Shown piece by piece: positions 7,007-17,704 of a stretch of 64,000 nucleotides of DNA (position 1 is its first letter; each line of letters begins with the position of its first letter). Position numbers and translations under genes: made by a program. The stretch is taken from the NCBI GenBank assembly GCA_019638575.1, contig JAHBTN010000004.1, positions 62,001 to 126,000 of the forward strand. Direction: 5' to 3'. This DNA comes from Ferruginibacter sp. Its GTDB lineage: Bacteria > Bacteroidota > Bacteroidia > Chitinophagales > Chitinophagaceae. The notes beneath the pieces are model-generated. The model searched no databases. It saw nothing but the letters and a program-made list of their open reading frames with translations, and had not been told where the DNA came from.

Positions 7007-10000
7007 ATGCGTCACTACAGGGAGATATTACAAAATAAATTTGCTGAAGAATATAAAAAACTAAATGATGAACAGCGCAAAGCTGTAGATACCATCGAAG
7101 GGCCGGTGATGGTGATAGCAGGCCCCGGAACCGGTAAAACACAAATACTGGCAGCACGTATTGGTAAAATACTGTTAGATACCGATGCCCTTCCAGAAAA
7201 TATTCTTTGCCTTACTTACACCGATGCCGGCACCATTGCCATGCGCAAAAGATTGCAGTATTTTATTGGCGCCGATGCATACAAAGTAAACGTGTACACC
7301 TATCATGCATTTTGCAATGATGTGATACAGGATAACCTCAACCTGTTTGAAAAAAATTCACTGGATGCCCTGTCGGAACTTGAAAGCATTGAACTGCTTA
7401 AACAATTGATAGATGCTTTTCCAAAAGGCCATCCCCTAAAAAGATACCGTGGCGATGTGTATTACGAAATAAACAACCTGCGCAGTTTGTTTTCTACAAT
7501 GAAAAAAGAAGGATGGACACCTTCATTCATGAACGAAAAAATTGATGAATACCTTCACAGCCTTCCTCACCGTGATGGATACATTGCCAAAAAAAAAGTG
7601 AAAGACTTCAACAAAGGCGATGTACGAACCGATAAGATTGCAGAAGAAACTGAAAGGATGGAAAAGCTGCGTGCCGCAGTTAATGAGTTTGATAATTTTC
7701 AAAACCTGATGCGGAAAAAAAACCGCTACGATTTTGATGATATGATTAACTGGGTAATAAAAGCATTTGAAGAAAACAAAAACCTGCTTGCCAATTACCA
7801 GGAAAAATTTCAATATCTTTTGGTTGATGAATACCAGGATACCAGCGGTACACAAAACAGGCTGGTGCAATTACTCATTAATTATTGGAACAGCCCCAAT
7901 GTGTTTGTAGTGGGCGACGACGACCAAAGCATCTTCCGTTTCCAGGGCGCTAATGTAGAGAACATGCTGGAGTTTGCCAGCAATTACCAAAAAGATTTAA
8001 TGACTGTTGTGCTTACCAACAATTACCGCAGCACACAAGCCATACTGGATGTATCAAAAACCCTCATATCAAGAAACGAAGAAAGGCTGGTAAAACAAAT
8101 TCCAAACCTGAGTAAAGACCTGGTGGCTGCAAATAAAAAAATTAACAAGCTTACAAACGATCCTCAAATTCTTGGATACGAATCAGCTAAAGAAGAAATG
8201 ATGGATATAACCAACCGCATTGTTGGTTTGACAGAACAACAAGTAGAGCCAGGCCGTATTGCTGTAATTTATAAAGAAAATAAATATGGCGAAGAGCTGG
8301 CAACTTATCTAAGGCTTAAAGGCATCCCGGTGTACAGCAAACGTAAAATAGATGTGCTAATACAATCTTTTTCAAAAAAAATAATACAACTTTTACGTTA
8401 CCTGAATGCAGAACACGATATACCTTATGGTGGCGATGAAATGCTTTTTGAAATACTGCATTTTGATTTTTATACAATACCGCCTATTGAAATTGCAAAA
8501 CTTACTGTAGAAGTAAACAATTTAAAATACAAAGGCGAGCAAACTTCTATCCGAAAACTTTTATACGACAAAGCCAACAAGCCTGCACAGGATTTGTTTG
8601 ATAGTGGCATACATGAAGGTCTCATAAACTTCAGCCACATGATTGAGAAACTGATTGCAGATGTATCTAACGTAACACTGCAACAATTGTTTGCACGTAT
8701 TATACAAAAGGCCGGTGTTTTAAGCCATATCATGCAAAGCGATGATAAGATTGCCCTGATGCAATTGCTTACTGCTTTATTCGATTTCATTAAAGACGAA
8801 ACAAGCCGCAACCCTTCACTGGATTTAAAAGAACTCATCAGCATACTTGACCTGATGCAAAAAGAAGGCATTGCCTTACCCATGAACAAAATTGCCGGCA
8901 CCGATAAATGTGTAAACCTGTTAACAACACATGGCAGCAAGGGCCTTGAGTTTGAGTATGTTTTCTTTGCAGGCGCCAATGCAACATTATGGGAAAAGAA
9001 AAGAAAACCCGGCGGCGGTTATAAGTATCCGGATACTTTGTTTGCAAGCAACCATGTTTCATCCGAAGATGAAGAACTGCGGCGCATGTTTTACGTAGCG
9101 CTAACAAGGGCCGAAAAACACCTGTATATCTCTTATGCAAAATACAGCAACGATGGCAAGGAGTTGGAACCATCTATGTTTATTGCAGAAATACAGGAAG
9201 GCAACAACCTGCCTGTAAAAAACATAAACATCCCGCCCGAACAAAAGATGGAATTTGAGTTACTCAATTACACACAACAGGCGCCCGAAATTGAACATGC
9301 TGAGGAAGATTTCATATCATCCATCCTTGATAAGTTTGTAATGAATGTTACAGCCTTAAACGCCTATCTTGATTGCCCGCTTAATTTTTATTACCGTAAT
9401 CTCATTCGCATTCCTTCGGGTAAAAGCGAAGCCACCGAATTTGGTTCGGCCATACATTTTGCCCTTGAAAAACTTTTCCGCAAGATGCAGGAAAGTAAAT
9501 CAGAAAAATTTCCTTCGAAAGATGAGATGATGGCAGATTTTAACTGGTACATGCACAGGCATCGTGAAAACTTCACCAAAGAAGCTTTTGACCGCCGTAT
9601 GGAATATGGCGATGAAGTGCTGCGTAATTATTACGACAAATACATTAAACTATGGAACAAAGTGGTGGCGGTAGAACGCAATATAAAAGGTATTGTAGTA
9701 AATGGCGTTCCTATAAAAGGCAAGTTGGATAAACTTGAATTTAATGGTAAGGATGTGAATGTGGTGGATTACAAGTCGGGCAATATTGACAATGCCATCG
9801 CAAAATTAAAACGGCCCGATGAAAAAGACCCAATTGGCGGCGACTACTGGAGGCAGGCGGTTTTTTACAAAATACTTGTTGATAATTACGAACAAAAAGA
9901 CTGGAAAGTTATCAGCACCGAATTTGATTTTGTAGAACCTGATAAAAGCGGGCAATACAAAAAAGAAATGATTGTAATTAATGCCGATGACATTGATACC

Positions 10001-10153
10001 GTAAAAAAACAATTAACCGAAGTGTGGCATAAAATACAAAACCGTGAATTTTATACCGGCTGCGGCAAGCAGGATTGCCATTGGTGCAATTTTGTAAAAA
10101 ACAATAAGCTTGCAATAGCTTTACACGATATTGAAGACGAAGAAGAAGTTTAA
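7007..10153 (+). CDS. UvrD/PcrA-like ATP-dependent helicase with C-terminal PD-(D/E)XK nuclease
   Basis: A 1048-residue superfamily 1 helicase fused to a nuclease, likely active in DNA repair or recombination. Q-motif LNDEQRKAV (19-27), Walker A GPGTGKT (39-45), Walker B VDEYQDT near residue 273, motif III GDDDQSIFRFQGA near 302 and motif VI VALTRAEKHLY near 695. The nuclease part shows FGSAIHFALEKL, GKLDKLE and VVDYKSG. Four cysteines (C790, C1019, C1024, C1027) are spaced as in AddB-type iron-sulfur nuclease domains. No partner gene (AddA/AddB) is adjacent, so it may act alone. Confidence 0.92.
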   Translation: MRHYREILQNKFAEEYKKLNDEQRKAVDTIEGPVMVIAGPGTGKTQILAARIGKILLDTDALPENILCLTYTDAGTIAMRKRLQYFIGADAYKVNVYTYHAFCNDVIQDNLNLFEKNSLDALSELESIELLKQLIDAFPKGHPLKRYRGDVYYEINNLRSLFSTMKKEGWTPSFMNEKIDEYLHSLPHRDGYIAKKKVKDFNKGDVRTDKIAEETERMEKLRAAVNEFDNFQNLMRKKNRYDFDDMINWVIKAFEENKNLLANYQEKFQYLLVDEYQDTSGTQNRLVQLLINYWNSPNVFVVGDDDQSIFRFQGANVENMLEFASNYQKDLMTVVLTNNYRSTQAILDVSKTLISRNEERLVKQIPNLSKDLVAANKKINKLTNDPQILGYESAKEEMMDITNRIVGLTEQQVEPGRIAVIYKENKYGEELATYLRLKGIPVYSKRKIDVLIQSFSKKIIQLLRYLNAEHDIPYGGDEMLFEILHFDFYTIPPIEIAKLTVEVNNLKYKGEQTSIRKLLYDKANKPAQDLFDSGIHEGLINFSHMIEKLIADVSNVTLQQLFARIIQKAGVLSHIMQSDDKIALMQLLTALFDFIKDETSRNPSLDLKELISILDLMQKEGIALPMNKIAGTDKCVNLLTTHGSKGLEFEYVFFAGANATLWEKKRKPGGGYKYPDTLFASNHVSSEDEELRRMFYVALTRAEKHLYISYAKYSNDGKELEPSMFIAEIQEGNNLPVKNINIPPEQKMEFELLNYTQQAPEIEHAEEDFISSILDKFVMNVTALNAYLDCPLNFYYRNLIRIPSGKSEATEFGSAIHFALEKLFRKMQESKSEKFPSKDEMMADFNWYMHRHRENFTKEAFDRRMEYGDEVLRNYYDKYIKLWNKVVAVERNIKGIVVNGVPIKGKLDKLEFNGKDVNVVDYKSGNIDNAIAKLKRPDEKDPIGGDYWRQAVFYKILVDNYEQKDWKVISTEFDFVEPDKSGQYKKEMIVINADDIDTVKKQLTEVWHKIQNREFYTGCGKQDCHWCNFVKNNKLAIALHDIEDEEEV

Positions 10154-10213
10154 GCAATATTTACATTTTCAATTAAAGCCAAACACTTTAAGTTTACAGT
10201 TTAATAAAGCATC

Positions 10214-11596
10214 ATGAGGCCAAAGCATTTTTTCTTTACACTTATCCTGCTCATTATAGGATATGCTTTGTTAGTTGGCAGCAGCGGCTGCGGACAAATA
10301 GGCATGCCCACCGGCGGCCCCAGGGACAGCATCCCTCCTGAACTGAACAGCGCTTCGCCTGCTTTAAAAAGCACCAATGTTACCGGCAATAAAATAACGC
10401 TAAGCTTTAATGAATATGTTGAAGTGAAAGACGCACAAACCAATGTGCTGGTATCGCCCATGCCTAAAAAAAATCCTTCGGTTGATTATAAATTAAAAAC
10501 GGTAACTATAAAACTAAAAGACAGCCTGCTGCCCAACACCACGTACAGCATCAACTTTGGCAATGCTATTGTTGATGTTAATGAAGGCAATGTGTTAAAA
10601 GGTTTTACCTATGTTTTTTCTACCGGCAATAAAATTGATTCATTAACCCTATCGGGCAAGGTTATAATTGCCGAAACCGGCAAGGCCGATAGTACCCTGC
10701 TTGCCCTGCTTTACCGCACGGCCGATGACTCGTCGGTACAAAAAAGAAAACCCGATTATATTGCCCGGCTTAAAGGCGATGGTAGTTTTGAATTTGTAAA
10801 ACTGCCGGCCGGTAATTTTAAAATATATGCGCTTAAAGATGGCGATGGCGGTTACACTTATAATTCTAAAAAAGAATTATTTGCATTTATTGACAGCAAC
10901 ATAACAGTTACAGAAAAAACAGAGCCGGTAACTTTATATGCATCAGCATTAGAAAAAGAGAGCAAAACACCAGCAACAAAACCAACTGCACCTGCAAAAA
11001 AATTATTACTTACACAAGTACCCACCATGCAGGATTTACTTAGCCCACTGCTGTTAAGTTTCAACAACCCTTTAAAAAAAATTGATACCGCAAAACTTAT
11101 CTTAACCGATACCAACTACAAGCCCATCCCTGCCACTGCCTGGTCGGTAGATAGCAGCCATACCAAATTATCATTGGCAGTTAACTGGCAGCCCGGAATG
11201 CAATACCGCCTTGTAGTTGACACTTCCGCCACCTCCGACTCTGCAAACAACCATCTTGCCAAACAAGACACCCTGCGTATTACCGCTAAAACACAGGAAG
11301 ATTATGGAAATGTTGTGTTCCGTTTCAGTAATCTCGATCTTGCAAAACACCCGGTATTGCAATTTGTACAAGGCGATGAAATAAAGAACAGCTACCCCGT
11401 AAGTGCTATGGAATGGAGCAATAAATTCATCAACCCCGGCGAATACGATATCAGGATATTATATGATGATAACAATAATGGTAAATGGGATCCGGGCAAT
11501 TATTCAATTAAGCTGCAACCCGAAAAAGTGATATCGCTTTCGCAAAAACTGGCTGTAAAAGCCAATTGGGATAACGAAAGGGATATTAAATTGTAA
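10214..11596 (+). CDS. Ig-like domain (SbsA/Big_5 type) lipoprotein
   Basis: A 460-residue exported protein with a hydrophobic leader and lipid-attachment Cys26 (GSSGC). Next comes [18 protein letters not shown], typical of Bacteroidota lipoproteins with one N-terminal SbsA-type Ig-like domain (residues about 40-135, ending [13 protein letters not shown]... NTTYSINFG... YVFSTG). A carboxypeptidase-like middle part ([20 protein letters not shown]) and a second Ig-like segment follow. The family is common next to core genes in this phylum but has no assigned function. A run of genes with small gaps continues into recR (23 bases). Confidence 0.85.
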   Translation: MRPKHFFFTLILLIIGYALLVGSSGCGQIGMPTGGPRDSIPPELNSASPALKSTNVTGNKITLSFNEYVEVKDAQTNVLVSPMPKKNPSVDYKLKTVTIKLKDSLLPNTTYSINFGNAIVDVNEGNVLKGFTYVFSTGNKIDSLTLSGKVIIAETGKADSTLLALLYRTADDSSVQKRKPDYIARLKGDGSFEFVKLPAGNFKIYALKDGDGGYTYNSKKELFAFIDSNITVTEKTEPVTLYASALEKESKTPATKPTAPAKKLLLTQVPTMQDLLSPLLLSFNNPLKKIDTAKLILTDTNYKPIPATAWSVDSSHTKLSLAVNWQPGMQYRLVVDTSATSDSANNHLAKQDTLRITAKTQEDYGNVVFRFSNLDLAKHPVLQFVQGDEIKNSYPVSAMEWSNKFINPGEYDIRILYDDNNNGKWDPGNYSIKLQPEKVISLSQKLAVKANWDNERDIKL

Positions 11597-11619
11597 ATGC
11601 TAACAACTATTTTTGCTGC

Positions 11620-12243
11620 ATGATATTTTCCTCATCACTTTTAGAAAATGCCGTTAATGAATTTGCCAAACTGCCCGGCATTGGAAAAAAAACGGCCTTG
11701 CGCCTTGTGCTGCATCTTATAAAACAGGATGCTGCCGATGTAAGCAGGTTTAGCCAAACCATTGCCAGGATGAGAGATGAAATAAAATATTGCAGCCGTT
11801 GTTATAATATATCCGATAAAGAGCTATGCAATATCTGCAGCAATCCCTTGCGCAAAAAAGAAATGCTGTGCATAGTTGAAAACATACGTGATGTAATAGC
11901 TATTGAAAGCACACAACAGTTTAATGGTGTTTACCATGTTTTGGGAGGCATCATATCGCCACTTGATGGCATTGGCCCCGACCAGTTAACAATTGATGCA
12001 TTGGTTAACCGCATTGCCAAAGAAGAAATTGATGAAATCATTTTTGCACTAAGCCCAACCATACAGGGCGATACCACCATTTACTATATCAGTAAAAAAT
12101 TAAAACATCTTAATGTAAAAATAACCACCATTGCCCGTGGTATTTCATTTGGCGGAGAGTTGGAATATGCCGATGAAATGACGCTTGCAAAGAGTATCAG
12201 CAACCGCATACCGGTCGAAAATTTTATTGTTTCGGGCAATTAA
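11620..12243 (+). CDS. recR: recombination mediator protein RecR
   Basis: With RecO, helps load RecA on gapped DNA during recombinational repair. A 207-residue protein of normal length with the helix-hairpin-helix LPGIGKKTA (18-26), a zinc finger of C58, C61, C70 and C73, and a Toprim domain starting at about residue 82 ([10 protein letters not shown]). The C-terminal LARGI-type segment is seen as [17 protein letters not shown]. It follows the Ig-like lipoprotein gene closely; the link is probably only transcriptional. Confidence 0.97.
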   Translation: MIFSSSLLENAVNEFAKLPGIGKKTALRLVLHLIKQDAADVSRFSQTIARMRDEIKYCSRCYNISDKELCNICSNPLRKKEMLCIVENIRDVIAIESTQQFNGVYHVLGGIISPLDGIGPDQLTIDALVNRIAKEEIDEIIFALSPTIQGDTTIYYISKKLKHLNVKITTIARGISFGGELEYADEMTLAKSISNRIPVENFIVSGN

Positions 12244-12278
12244 GCCGGCCACAGCTGCCCTTTAAAGCAATATAGGGT

Positions 12279-12309
12279 TTTGTTTTATCGCCCCGTTCAT
12301 TTAAATTTG
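12279..12309 (+). promoter_or_regulatory. promoter of the metH genes
   Basis: A near-perfect Bacteroidota promoter: -33 TTTTG (12278-12282) and -7 TAAATTTG (12302-12309) separated by 19 bases. The start of metH is about 200 bases further on, which leaves a long leader. Confidence 0.7.
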
Positions 12310-12315
12310 CATATC

Positions 12316-12518
12316 AAACAGGCAGATTTGTTTATTGTTCGGCCTGTTATGTTTCACCAACTGAACTAATAAACGAAAGCAATGCTGCACTTCTTCTCCC
12401 AGGTTGATTCTCGTTTAAAAGTTTGTGGTTATTTTTTGAGCCGGCTTCACAGCTATGGGCAACATCGTTGTGTCACTCACTTGTACGGCAACACATTATT
12501 GAGCTAAATGTAAATGAA
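12316..12518 (+). promoter_or_regulatory. long 5' leader of metH, candidate structured RNA
   Basis: About 200 bases between the promoter and the start codon. Visible stems: AACAGGC with GCCTGTT (12317-12352 region), and TAAACGA with TCGTTTA enclosing a smaller AGCA/TGCT hairpin (about 12369-12419). Methionine synthase genes are often controlled by cobalamin or S-adenosylmethionine riboswitches, but I do not recognise the conserved core of any known class. The 3' part holds a dispersed repeat. Regulation is therefore inferred only from leader length and pairing. Confidence 0.35.
12463..12486 (+). repeat. dispersed intergenic repeat, copy A
   Basis: This stretch starts CATCGTTGTGTCACTCAC and ends TTGTAC. 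It resembles, with a short gap, the reverse complement of a segment at 45339-45360 upstream of tsf. Both copies lie in leaders just upstream of a start codon. It looks like a member of a dispersed intergenic repeat family; only two copies are visible here. Confidence 0.45.
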
Positions 12519-13529
12519 ATGAAAACATTACAGGATTGTTTAAAAGAACGCATCTTAATTATTGATGGCGCTATGGGTACCATGATACAGCGCTACAAGT
12601 TAGAAGAGAAAGATTTTCGTGGCAATCGTTTTAAAGACTGGCAGTGCGATGTAAAAGGCAATAACGATTTGCTGAGCATTACACAACCGCAAATTATTGA
12701 AGAAATACACAAACAATATCTTGAAGCAGGCGCCGATATTATAGAAACAAACACCTTCAGCAGTACCTCTATTGCACAGGCCGATTATGAAATGCAATCG
12801 CTGGCTTATGAGCTAAATGTGGCATCAGCAAAATGCGCCAGGCATGCAGCAGATGAATACACAAAAAAAAATCCTAACAAACCCCGTTTTGTTGCCGGTG
12901 CCATTGGCCCGTTAAATAAAACACTTTCATTATCGCCCGATGTAAACAACCCCGGTTTTAGAGCAGTAAATTTTGATACAGTTGCACAGGCCTATACCGA
13001 ACAAATAAAAGGGTTGGTAGATGGTGGCGTAGATATCATTTTAATAGAAACCATTTTTGATACGCTAAATGCAAAAGCCGCCATCTATGCAGCAAAAAAT
13101 TATTTTCGCAACAATAATATTCCCGAGCTACCCATTATGATTAGCGGAACCATCACCGATGCCAGTGGCCGCACATTAAGCGGGCAAACACTAGAAGCTT
13201 TTTATATATCGGTAATGCATGCAAACCCATTAAGCGTTGGATTAAACTGTGCTTTGGGCGCAGCAGAAATGAGGCCGCATATTGAAGAACTTAGCCAGAT
13301 AGCAGGATGTTTTACATCTGCATACCCCAATGCAGGTTTACCCAATGCTTTTGGCGAATACGACGAGCAGCCGCACGAAACAGCACATATTATTGAAGAG
13401 TGGGCTAAAGAAGGTTTTGTAAATATAGTTGGCGGATGTTGTGGCACCACACCCGATCATATAAAACATATAGCAGAAGAAGTAAAAAAATATAAGCCAA
13501 GAGAATTACCAGTTATAGAATTAGTATAA
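12519..13529 (+). CDS. metH: methionine synthase, homocysteine-binding part
   Basis: A 336-residue homocysteine S-methyltransferase domain, equal to the N-terminal module of cobalamin-dependent MetH. Zinc ligands are C244 (GLNCALG) and C307/C308 (GGCCGTTP). It binds and activates homocysteine; the rest of the enzyme is the next gene, two bases downstream. I chose the start at [14 protein letters not shown], which matches the family N-terminus; in-frame extensions upstream run into the repeat and are unlikely. The split arrangement is common in Bacteroidota. Confidence 0.93.
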   Translation: MKTLQDCLKERILIIDGAMGTMIQRYKLEEKDFRGNRFKDWQCDVKGNNDLLSITQPQIIEEIHKQYLEAGADIIETNTFSSTSIAQADYEMQSLAYELNVASAKCARHAADEYTKKNPNKPRFVAGAIGPLNKTLSLSPDVNNPGFRAVNFDTVAQAYTEQIKGLVDGGVDIILIETIFDTLNAKAAIYAAKNYFRNNNIPELPIMISGTITDASGRTLSGQTLEAFYISVMHANPLSVGLNCALGAAEMRPHIEELSQIAGCFTSAYPNAGLPNAFGEYDEQPHETAHIIEEWAKEGFVNIVGGCCGTTPDHIKHIAEEVKKYKPRELPVIELV

Positions 13530-13531
13530 AA

Positions 13532-16228
13532 ATGAACATCATAAAACCATACTTACGATTAAGCGGACTGGAGCCACTTATTGTGCGGCCCGAAACAAAC
13601 TTTATAAATGTTGGCGAACGCACCAATGTAACCGGCAGTAAAATGTTTGCCCGGCTTATACGTGCAGGGCAGTTTGAAGAAGCATTGGCTGTTGCACGCC
13701 AACAGGTAGAAAACGGTGCACAGGTGATAGACGTAAATATGGATGATGCCTTGCTTGACGGTGTACAAGCCATGACATCATTTTTAAACCTGGTACAATC
13801 AGAGCCGGATATTGCCAAAATTCCTATTATGATTGACTCTTCGAAATTTGAAATCATAGAAGCCGGTTTAAAATGCGTACAAGGCAAGTGTATTGTTAAT
13901 TCTATTTCGATGAAAGAAGGCGAAGAAAAATTTATTGAGCAGGCATTCATCTGCAAATCGTATGGCGCAGCGGTAATTGTTATGGCTTTTGATGAAACAG
14001 GGCAGGCCGATACCAAAGAACGTAAAGTAGAAATTTGTAAAAGGGCTTATAAAATTTTAACAGAACAAGTGGGCTATATGCCACAGGACATCATTTTTGA
14101 CCCCAACATTTTTGCCATAGCCACCGGCATTGAAGAACACAATAATTATGCAGTTGATTTTATAGAAGCCACCCGTGAAATAAAAAAACTAATGCCGCTT
14201 ACAAAAGTGAGCGGGGGTGTAAGCAATGTATCTTTTTCATTTCGTGGCAACGAACATGTACGGGAAGCATTCCACAGTGTATTCCTGTTTCACGCCATTA
14301 ATGCCGGCATGGACATGGGCATTGTAAATGCAGGCCAACTGGCAGTGTACGATGAAATTGAACCCGAATTAAAACAACTGTGCGAAGATGTTATCCTTAA
14401 CAGGAATAACGACAATAACGAAACCACAGAGAAAATGATAAACTTTGCCGAAAAAGTTAAGGCAAAAGGTAAAGAAACGGTTAAAGATGAAAGCTGGAGA
14501 AAAGAATCTGTTGAAAGTCGTTTATCGCATTCTTTAGTAAATGGCATTACCGATTATATAGAGGCAGATACCGAAGAAGCAAGGTTGCAATATCCCAAAC
14601 CGCTTGATGTAATAGAAGGCCCCTTGATGGATGGCATGAACATAGTGGGTAACCTTTTTGGAACAGGAAAAATGTTTTTGCCACAGGTGGTTAAAAGTGC
14701 CAGGGTAATGAAAAAAGCCGTTGCTGTATTAACGCCTTACATTGAACAGGAAAAAGAAGACAGAAAGAAAGCACAAATAGCCGCAGGAACTGCAATTGAT
14801 GACCCTGCCGGAGCAGCAAAAATTTTACTTGCCACCGTAAAAGGAGATGTACATGATATTGGTAAAAATATTGTGGGTGTGGTATTGGGATGTAATGGTT
14901 ACCAGGTAATAGACCTGGGTGTGATGGTGCCTGCTGAAAAGATTTTAGAAACTGCCGTTAAAGAAAAAGTAGACATCATTGGCCTAAGCGGACTAATAAC
15001 TCCATCGCTTGATGAAATGGTGCATGTGGCTCACGAAATGAACAGACGTGAAATGGATTTACCATTATTAATAGGCGGTGCCACCACTTCACGCATGCAT
15101 ACTGCCGTAAAGATTGCACCACAATACAATAATGGCGTGGTGCATGTTTTAGATGCAAGCCGCAGTGTAACGGTTGCTGGCAGCCTGTTAAACCCCGATC
15201 AAAAAACACCATTCCTGCAAAACACAAAAGCAGAATATAAAAAGCTGGCCATTGATTTTGGAAATAAAAAAACTACAAAACAATTTTTAAAGTTTGAAGA
15301 AGCACAGCAAAACGGTGCAGCTATTGACTGGAAAAAATACAACCCTATTGCACCAACATTTACCGGTACTAAAATACTTGAAGATTTTCCGCTAAATGAA
15401 ATTGTAGACTATATTGACTGGCAACCCTTCTTTATAGCCTGGGAAATGCATGGTAAGTTTCCGGCCATACTCAGCGATAGCGTAATTGGTGAAGAAGCAA
15501 CTAAACTATACAATGATGCCAGAAAATTACTGCAACAAGTGATAAATGAAAAATGGCTTACTGCAAAAGGTGTTGTTGGGTTTTGGGAAACAAACAAAAT
15601 TGCTGCAGATAGTATAGAAATAAAAGATAAAAATATACAACTTGAATTTTTACGGCAACAAATTAAAAAAGCTGCAGGGCAGCCCAATTTATCTTTAGCC
15701 GATTTTATATCGCCCAACCAACCGGATTTTATTGGCGCCTTTAGCGTTACTATACAAGGAATAGAAAAACACATCAAAAATTTTGAAGCCAATTTTGACG
15801 ATTACAACAAAATTATTTTACAAGCCCTGGCAGACAGGCTTGCCGAAGGTTTTGCAGAACTGCTGCATAAAAAAGCAAGGACCGAATACTGGGGTTATGT
15901 TTCTGATGAGCATTTAAGCAACGAACAATTAATTAAAGAAGAATACCAGGGCATTCGCCCTGCGCCGGGTTACCCCGCCTGTCCTGATCATACCGAAAAA
16001 TATAAGTTATTTAAACTGCTTGGCGGCGAGGAAGCAACCGGTATCCATCTAACCGAATCGCTTGCCATGTATCCTGCAGCATCGGTTTGCGGCTGGTATT
16101 TTGCTCACCCCGATTGTAAATATTTTGGCGTGGGTAAAATTGAAAACGACCAGTTGGAAGATTATGCTAAAAGAAAAGAAATGAATATTGATGAAGCAAA
16201 AAGATGGCTAAGGCCCATATTGGAGTAA
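13532..16228 (+). CDS. metH: methionine synthase, folate, cobalamin and activation parts
   Basis: Transfers the methyl group of methyltetrahydrofolate through cobalamin to homocysteine. It has 898 residues: a pterin-binding domain ([12 protein letters not shown] near 30, [11 protein letters not shown]), a cap and cobalamin domain with the DxHxxG motif at D439, H441 and G444, and an activation domain with [15 protein letters not shown] near 808 that binds S-adenosylmethionine. The homocysteine domain is supplied by the preceding gene, so the two products must assemble or be read as one pathway unit. No metF is adjacent. Confidence 0.96.
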   Translation: MNIIKPYLRLSGLEPLIVRPETNFINVGERTNVTGSKMFARLIRAGQFEEALAVARQQVENGAQVIDVNMDDALLDGVQAMTSFLNLVQSEPDIAKIPIMIDSSKFEIIEAGLKCVQGKCIVNSISMKEGEEKFIEQAFICKSYGAAVIVMAFDETGQADTKERKVEICKRAYKILTEQVGYMPQDIIFDPNIFAIATGIEEHNNYAVDFIEATREIKKLMPLTKVSGGVSNVSFSFRGNEHVREAFHSVFLFHAINAGMDMGIVNAGQLAVYDEIEPELKQLCEDVILNRNNDNNETTEKMINFAEKVKAKGKETVKDESWRKESVESRLSHSLVNGITDYIEADTEEARLQYPKPLDVIEGPLMDGMNIVGNLFGTGKMFLPQVVKSARVMKKAVAVLTPYIEQEKEDRKKAQIAAGTAIDDPAGAAKILLATVKGDVHDIGKNIVGVVLGCNGYQVIDLGVMVPAEKILETAVKEKVDIIGLSGLITPSLDEMVHVAHEMNRREMDLPLLIGGATTSRMHTAVKIAPQYNNGVVHVLDASRSVTVAGSLLNPDQKTPFLQNTKAEYKKLAIDFGNKKTTKQFLKFEEAQQNGAAIDWKKYNPIAPTFTGTKILEDFPLNEIVDYIDWQPFFIAWEMHGKFPAILSDSVIGEEATKLYNDARKLLQQVINEKWLTAKGVVGFWETNKIAADSIEIKDKNIQLEFLRQQIKKAAGQPNLSLADFISPNQPDFIGAFSVTIQGIEKHIKNFEANFDDYNKIILQALADRLAEGFAELLHKKARTEYWGYVSDEHLSNEQLIKEEYQGIRPAPGYPACPDHTEKYKLFKLLGGEEATGIHLTESLAMYPAASVCGWYFAHPDCKYFGVGKIENDQLEDYAKRKEMNIDEAKRWLRPILE

Positions 16229-16245
16229 ATCAATTTTGCGTTTCG

Positions 16246-16253
16246 TAAGTTTG
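16246..16253 (+). promoter_or_regulatory. -7 promoter box of the exonuclease III gene
   Basis: TAAGTTTG matches TAnnTTTG, 16 bases before the start codon at 16270. A TTG at 16220-16222 would be a -33 element with a long 23-base spacer. Confidence 0.45.
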
Positions 16254-16269
16254 CCGTAAACAGTTTCTC

Positions 16270-17040
16270 ATGCGTATCATATCTTACAATGTAAACGGCA
16301 TACGTGCTGCTATTAAAAAAGGCTTCATCGATTGGCTAAAAACCAACCCCGCCGATATTATCTGCCTGCAGGAAACAAAAGCCACAAAAGATGATGTTGA
16401 TGTAAAACAACTGGAAGCACTTGGCTTTAACCATCATTGGTTTAGTGCACAAAAAAAAGGTTACAGTGGTGTTGCCATTTTTTCAAAAATAAAACCGGGA
16501 AAGGTTGTATTAGGAAACGGTAACAAGTTAAGCGACGAAGAAGGAAGAGTAATACAGATAGATATAGGCGATATCCGACTCATTAATGCCTATTTTCCAT
16601 CGGGTACAAGTGGCGATATAAGACAGGATTTTAAATATACATGGCTGGATGAATTTAAAAACTATCTTGATGAGTTAAAAAAGAAACATCCCAAAATTAT
16701 CCTTGTAGGTGATTATAATATTGCACATAACGAAATAGATATCCACGACCCCAAAGGCAATAAAAACAGCAGTGGCTTTTTACCCGATGAAAGAGAATGG
16801 ATGACCAAATTCTTAAACAGCGGATGGGTTGATACTTTTCGTGTTTTTCATCCTGAACCACATCGCTACAGTTGGTGGAGCCAGCGGTTTCCATCGGTAA
16901 GGTTAAATAATAAAGGCTGGCGCATTGATTATATCAGCATTACCGAACCATTAAGAAAACAATTAAAAGATGCAGATATTTTTGCGGATATAAAACATAG
17001 CGACCATTGCCCTATATATGTGGAGATAAAAGAAAAATAA
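16270..17040 (+). CDS. xth: exodeoxyribonuclease III (AP endonuclease)
   Basis: A 256-residue member of the exonuclease III/AP endonuclease family, of usual length. It cuts DNA at abasic sites in base-excision repair. Motifs: MRIISYNVNGIRAA at the N-terminus, metal-binding E35 in CLQETKA, the GDYNIAH catalytic segment near residue 148, and the C-terminal SDHCPIYVE. It may work downstream of glycosylases such as that at 4738. It has its own -7 box. Confidence 0.95.
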   Translation: MRIISYNVNGIRAAIKKGFIDWLKTNPADIICLQETKATKDDVDVKQLEALGFNHHWFSAQKKGYSGVAIFSKIKPGKVVLGNGNKLSDEEGRVIQIDIGDIRLINAYFPSGTSGDIRQDFKYTWLDEFKNYLDELKKKHPKIILVGDYNIAHNEIDIHDPKGNKNSSGFLPDEREWMTKFLNSGWVDTFRVFHPEPHRYSWWSQRFPSVRLNNKGWRIDYISITEPLRKQLKDADIFADIKHSDHCPIYVEIKEK

Positions 17041-17104
17041 CCACAACAATAAATCAACAACACAGTTGTATAAAAAATTTTTAACCCAAATATCATACTG
17101 CAAA

Positions 17105-17410
17105 ATGATTATTTACAATGTAACCATAAAAGTACATGAGTCAATAAAGACCGAATGGCTGCAGTGGTTAAAGGAAGAACATATACCTGATGTAATCAAT
17201 ACAGGATGTTTTACACATGCTGTTGTTATGCGCCTGGTAGAAGTGGACGATACTGAAGGGCCTACCTATGCGGTACAATACCATGCCCAAAGTAAGGGTC
17301 TATATAATAATTATATAGAAAACCATGCATCACAAATGCGGCAAAAAGGCTATGATAAATGGGGCGATAAGTTTATTGCTTTTCGTACCGTAATGCAAGT
17401 TGTTAACTAA
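17105..17410 (+). CDS. DUF4286 family protein
   Basis: A 101-residue protein starting MIIYNVTIKVHESIKTEWLQ. It matches the small DUF4286 family found in Bacteroidota (a ferredoxin-like fold with HIPDVINTGCF and a conserved YAVQYHA segment). Function unknown. I chose the ATG at 17105 over an in-frame upstream start because the family begins M-I-x-Y-N-V. It follows the exonuclease gene by 64 bases on the same strand. Confidence 0.85.
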   Translation: MIIYNVTIKVHESIKTEWLQWLKEEHIPDVINTGCFTHAVVMRLVEVDDTEGPTYAVQYHAQSKGLYNNYIENHASQMRQKGYDKWGDKFIAFRTVMQVVN

Positions 17411-17644
17411 TTGTGCAAAACAATCGCTGATATATTTTTTTTTGTTTATGGCATTTCATAATGTTATAAAAGCCGCACGAACAAAGGGTTTCAATACAGG
17501 TGCCGTTAAAACTCAATACTGTAAAGGGTTTCATTAATTATTGCGGCACAATATTTATTAATAAAAATTACCTTAATCTGCTAAATCCCTTGTTACCTGT
17601 GGTTTTCAGGCTTTAACTGGTTGAAAATATTTTTTAAAAAAAAT

Positions 17645-17674
17645 TTTGTTGCAATCAAAAACCTTCTATATTTG
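17645..17674 (+). promoter_or_regulatory. promoter of the HU gene
   Basis: -33 TTTG (17645-17648) and -7 TATATTTG (17667-17674), separated by 18 bases, with the start codon 30 bases after the -7 box. A close match to the strong Bacteroidota promoter consensus, as expected for an abundant nucleoid protein. Confidence 0.7.
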
Positions 17675-17704
17675 TTGCAGTTAAAAAATTCAAAAAAAAA
17701 TATC

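Noticed and set aside
12423-12518. N-terminal extension of metH ([18 protein letters not shown]...)
   Set aside because: It reads through the intergenic repeat and precedes the family start MKTLQDC; not a real protein part.
12316-12518. Cobalamin or SAM riboswitch before metH
   Set aside because: Stems are present but none of the conserved cores could be matched by eye, so only a candidate leader is reported.
17621-17704. 28-residue extension of HU
   Set aside because: It lies upstream of and across the promoter, so it cannot be in the mRNA.
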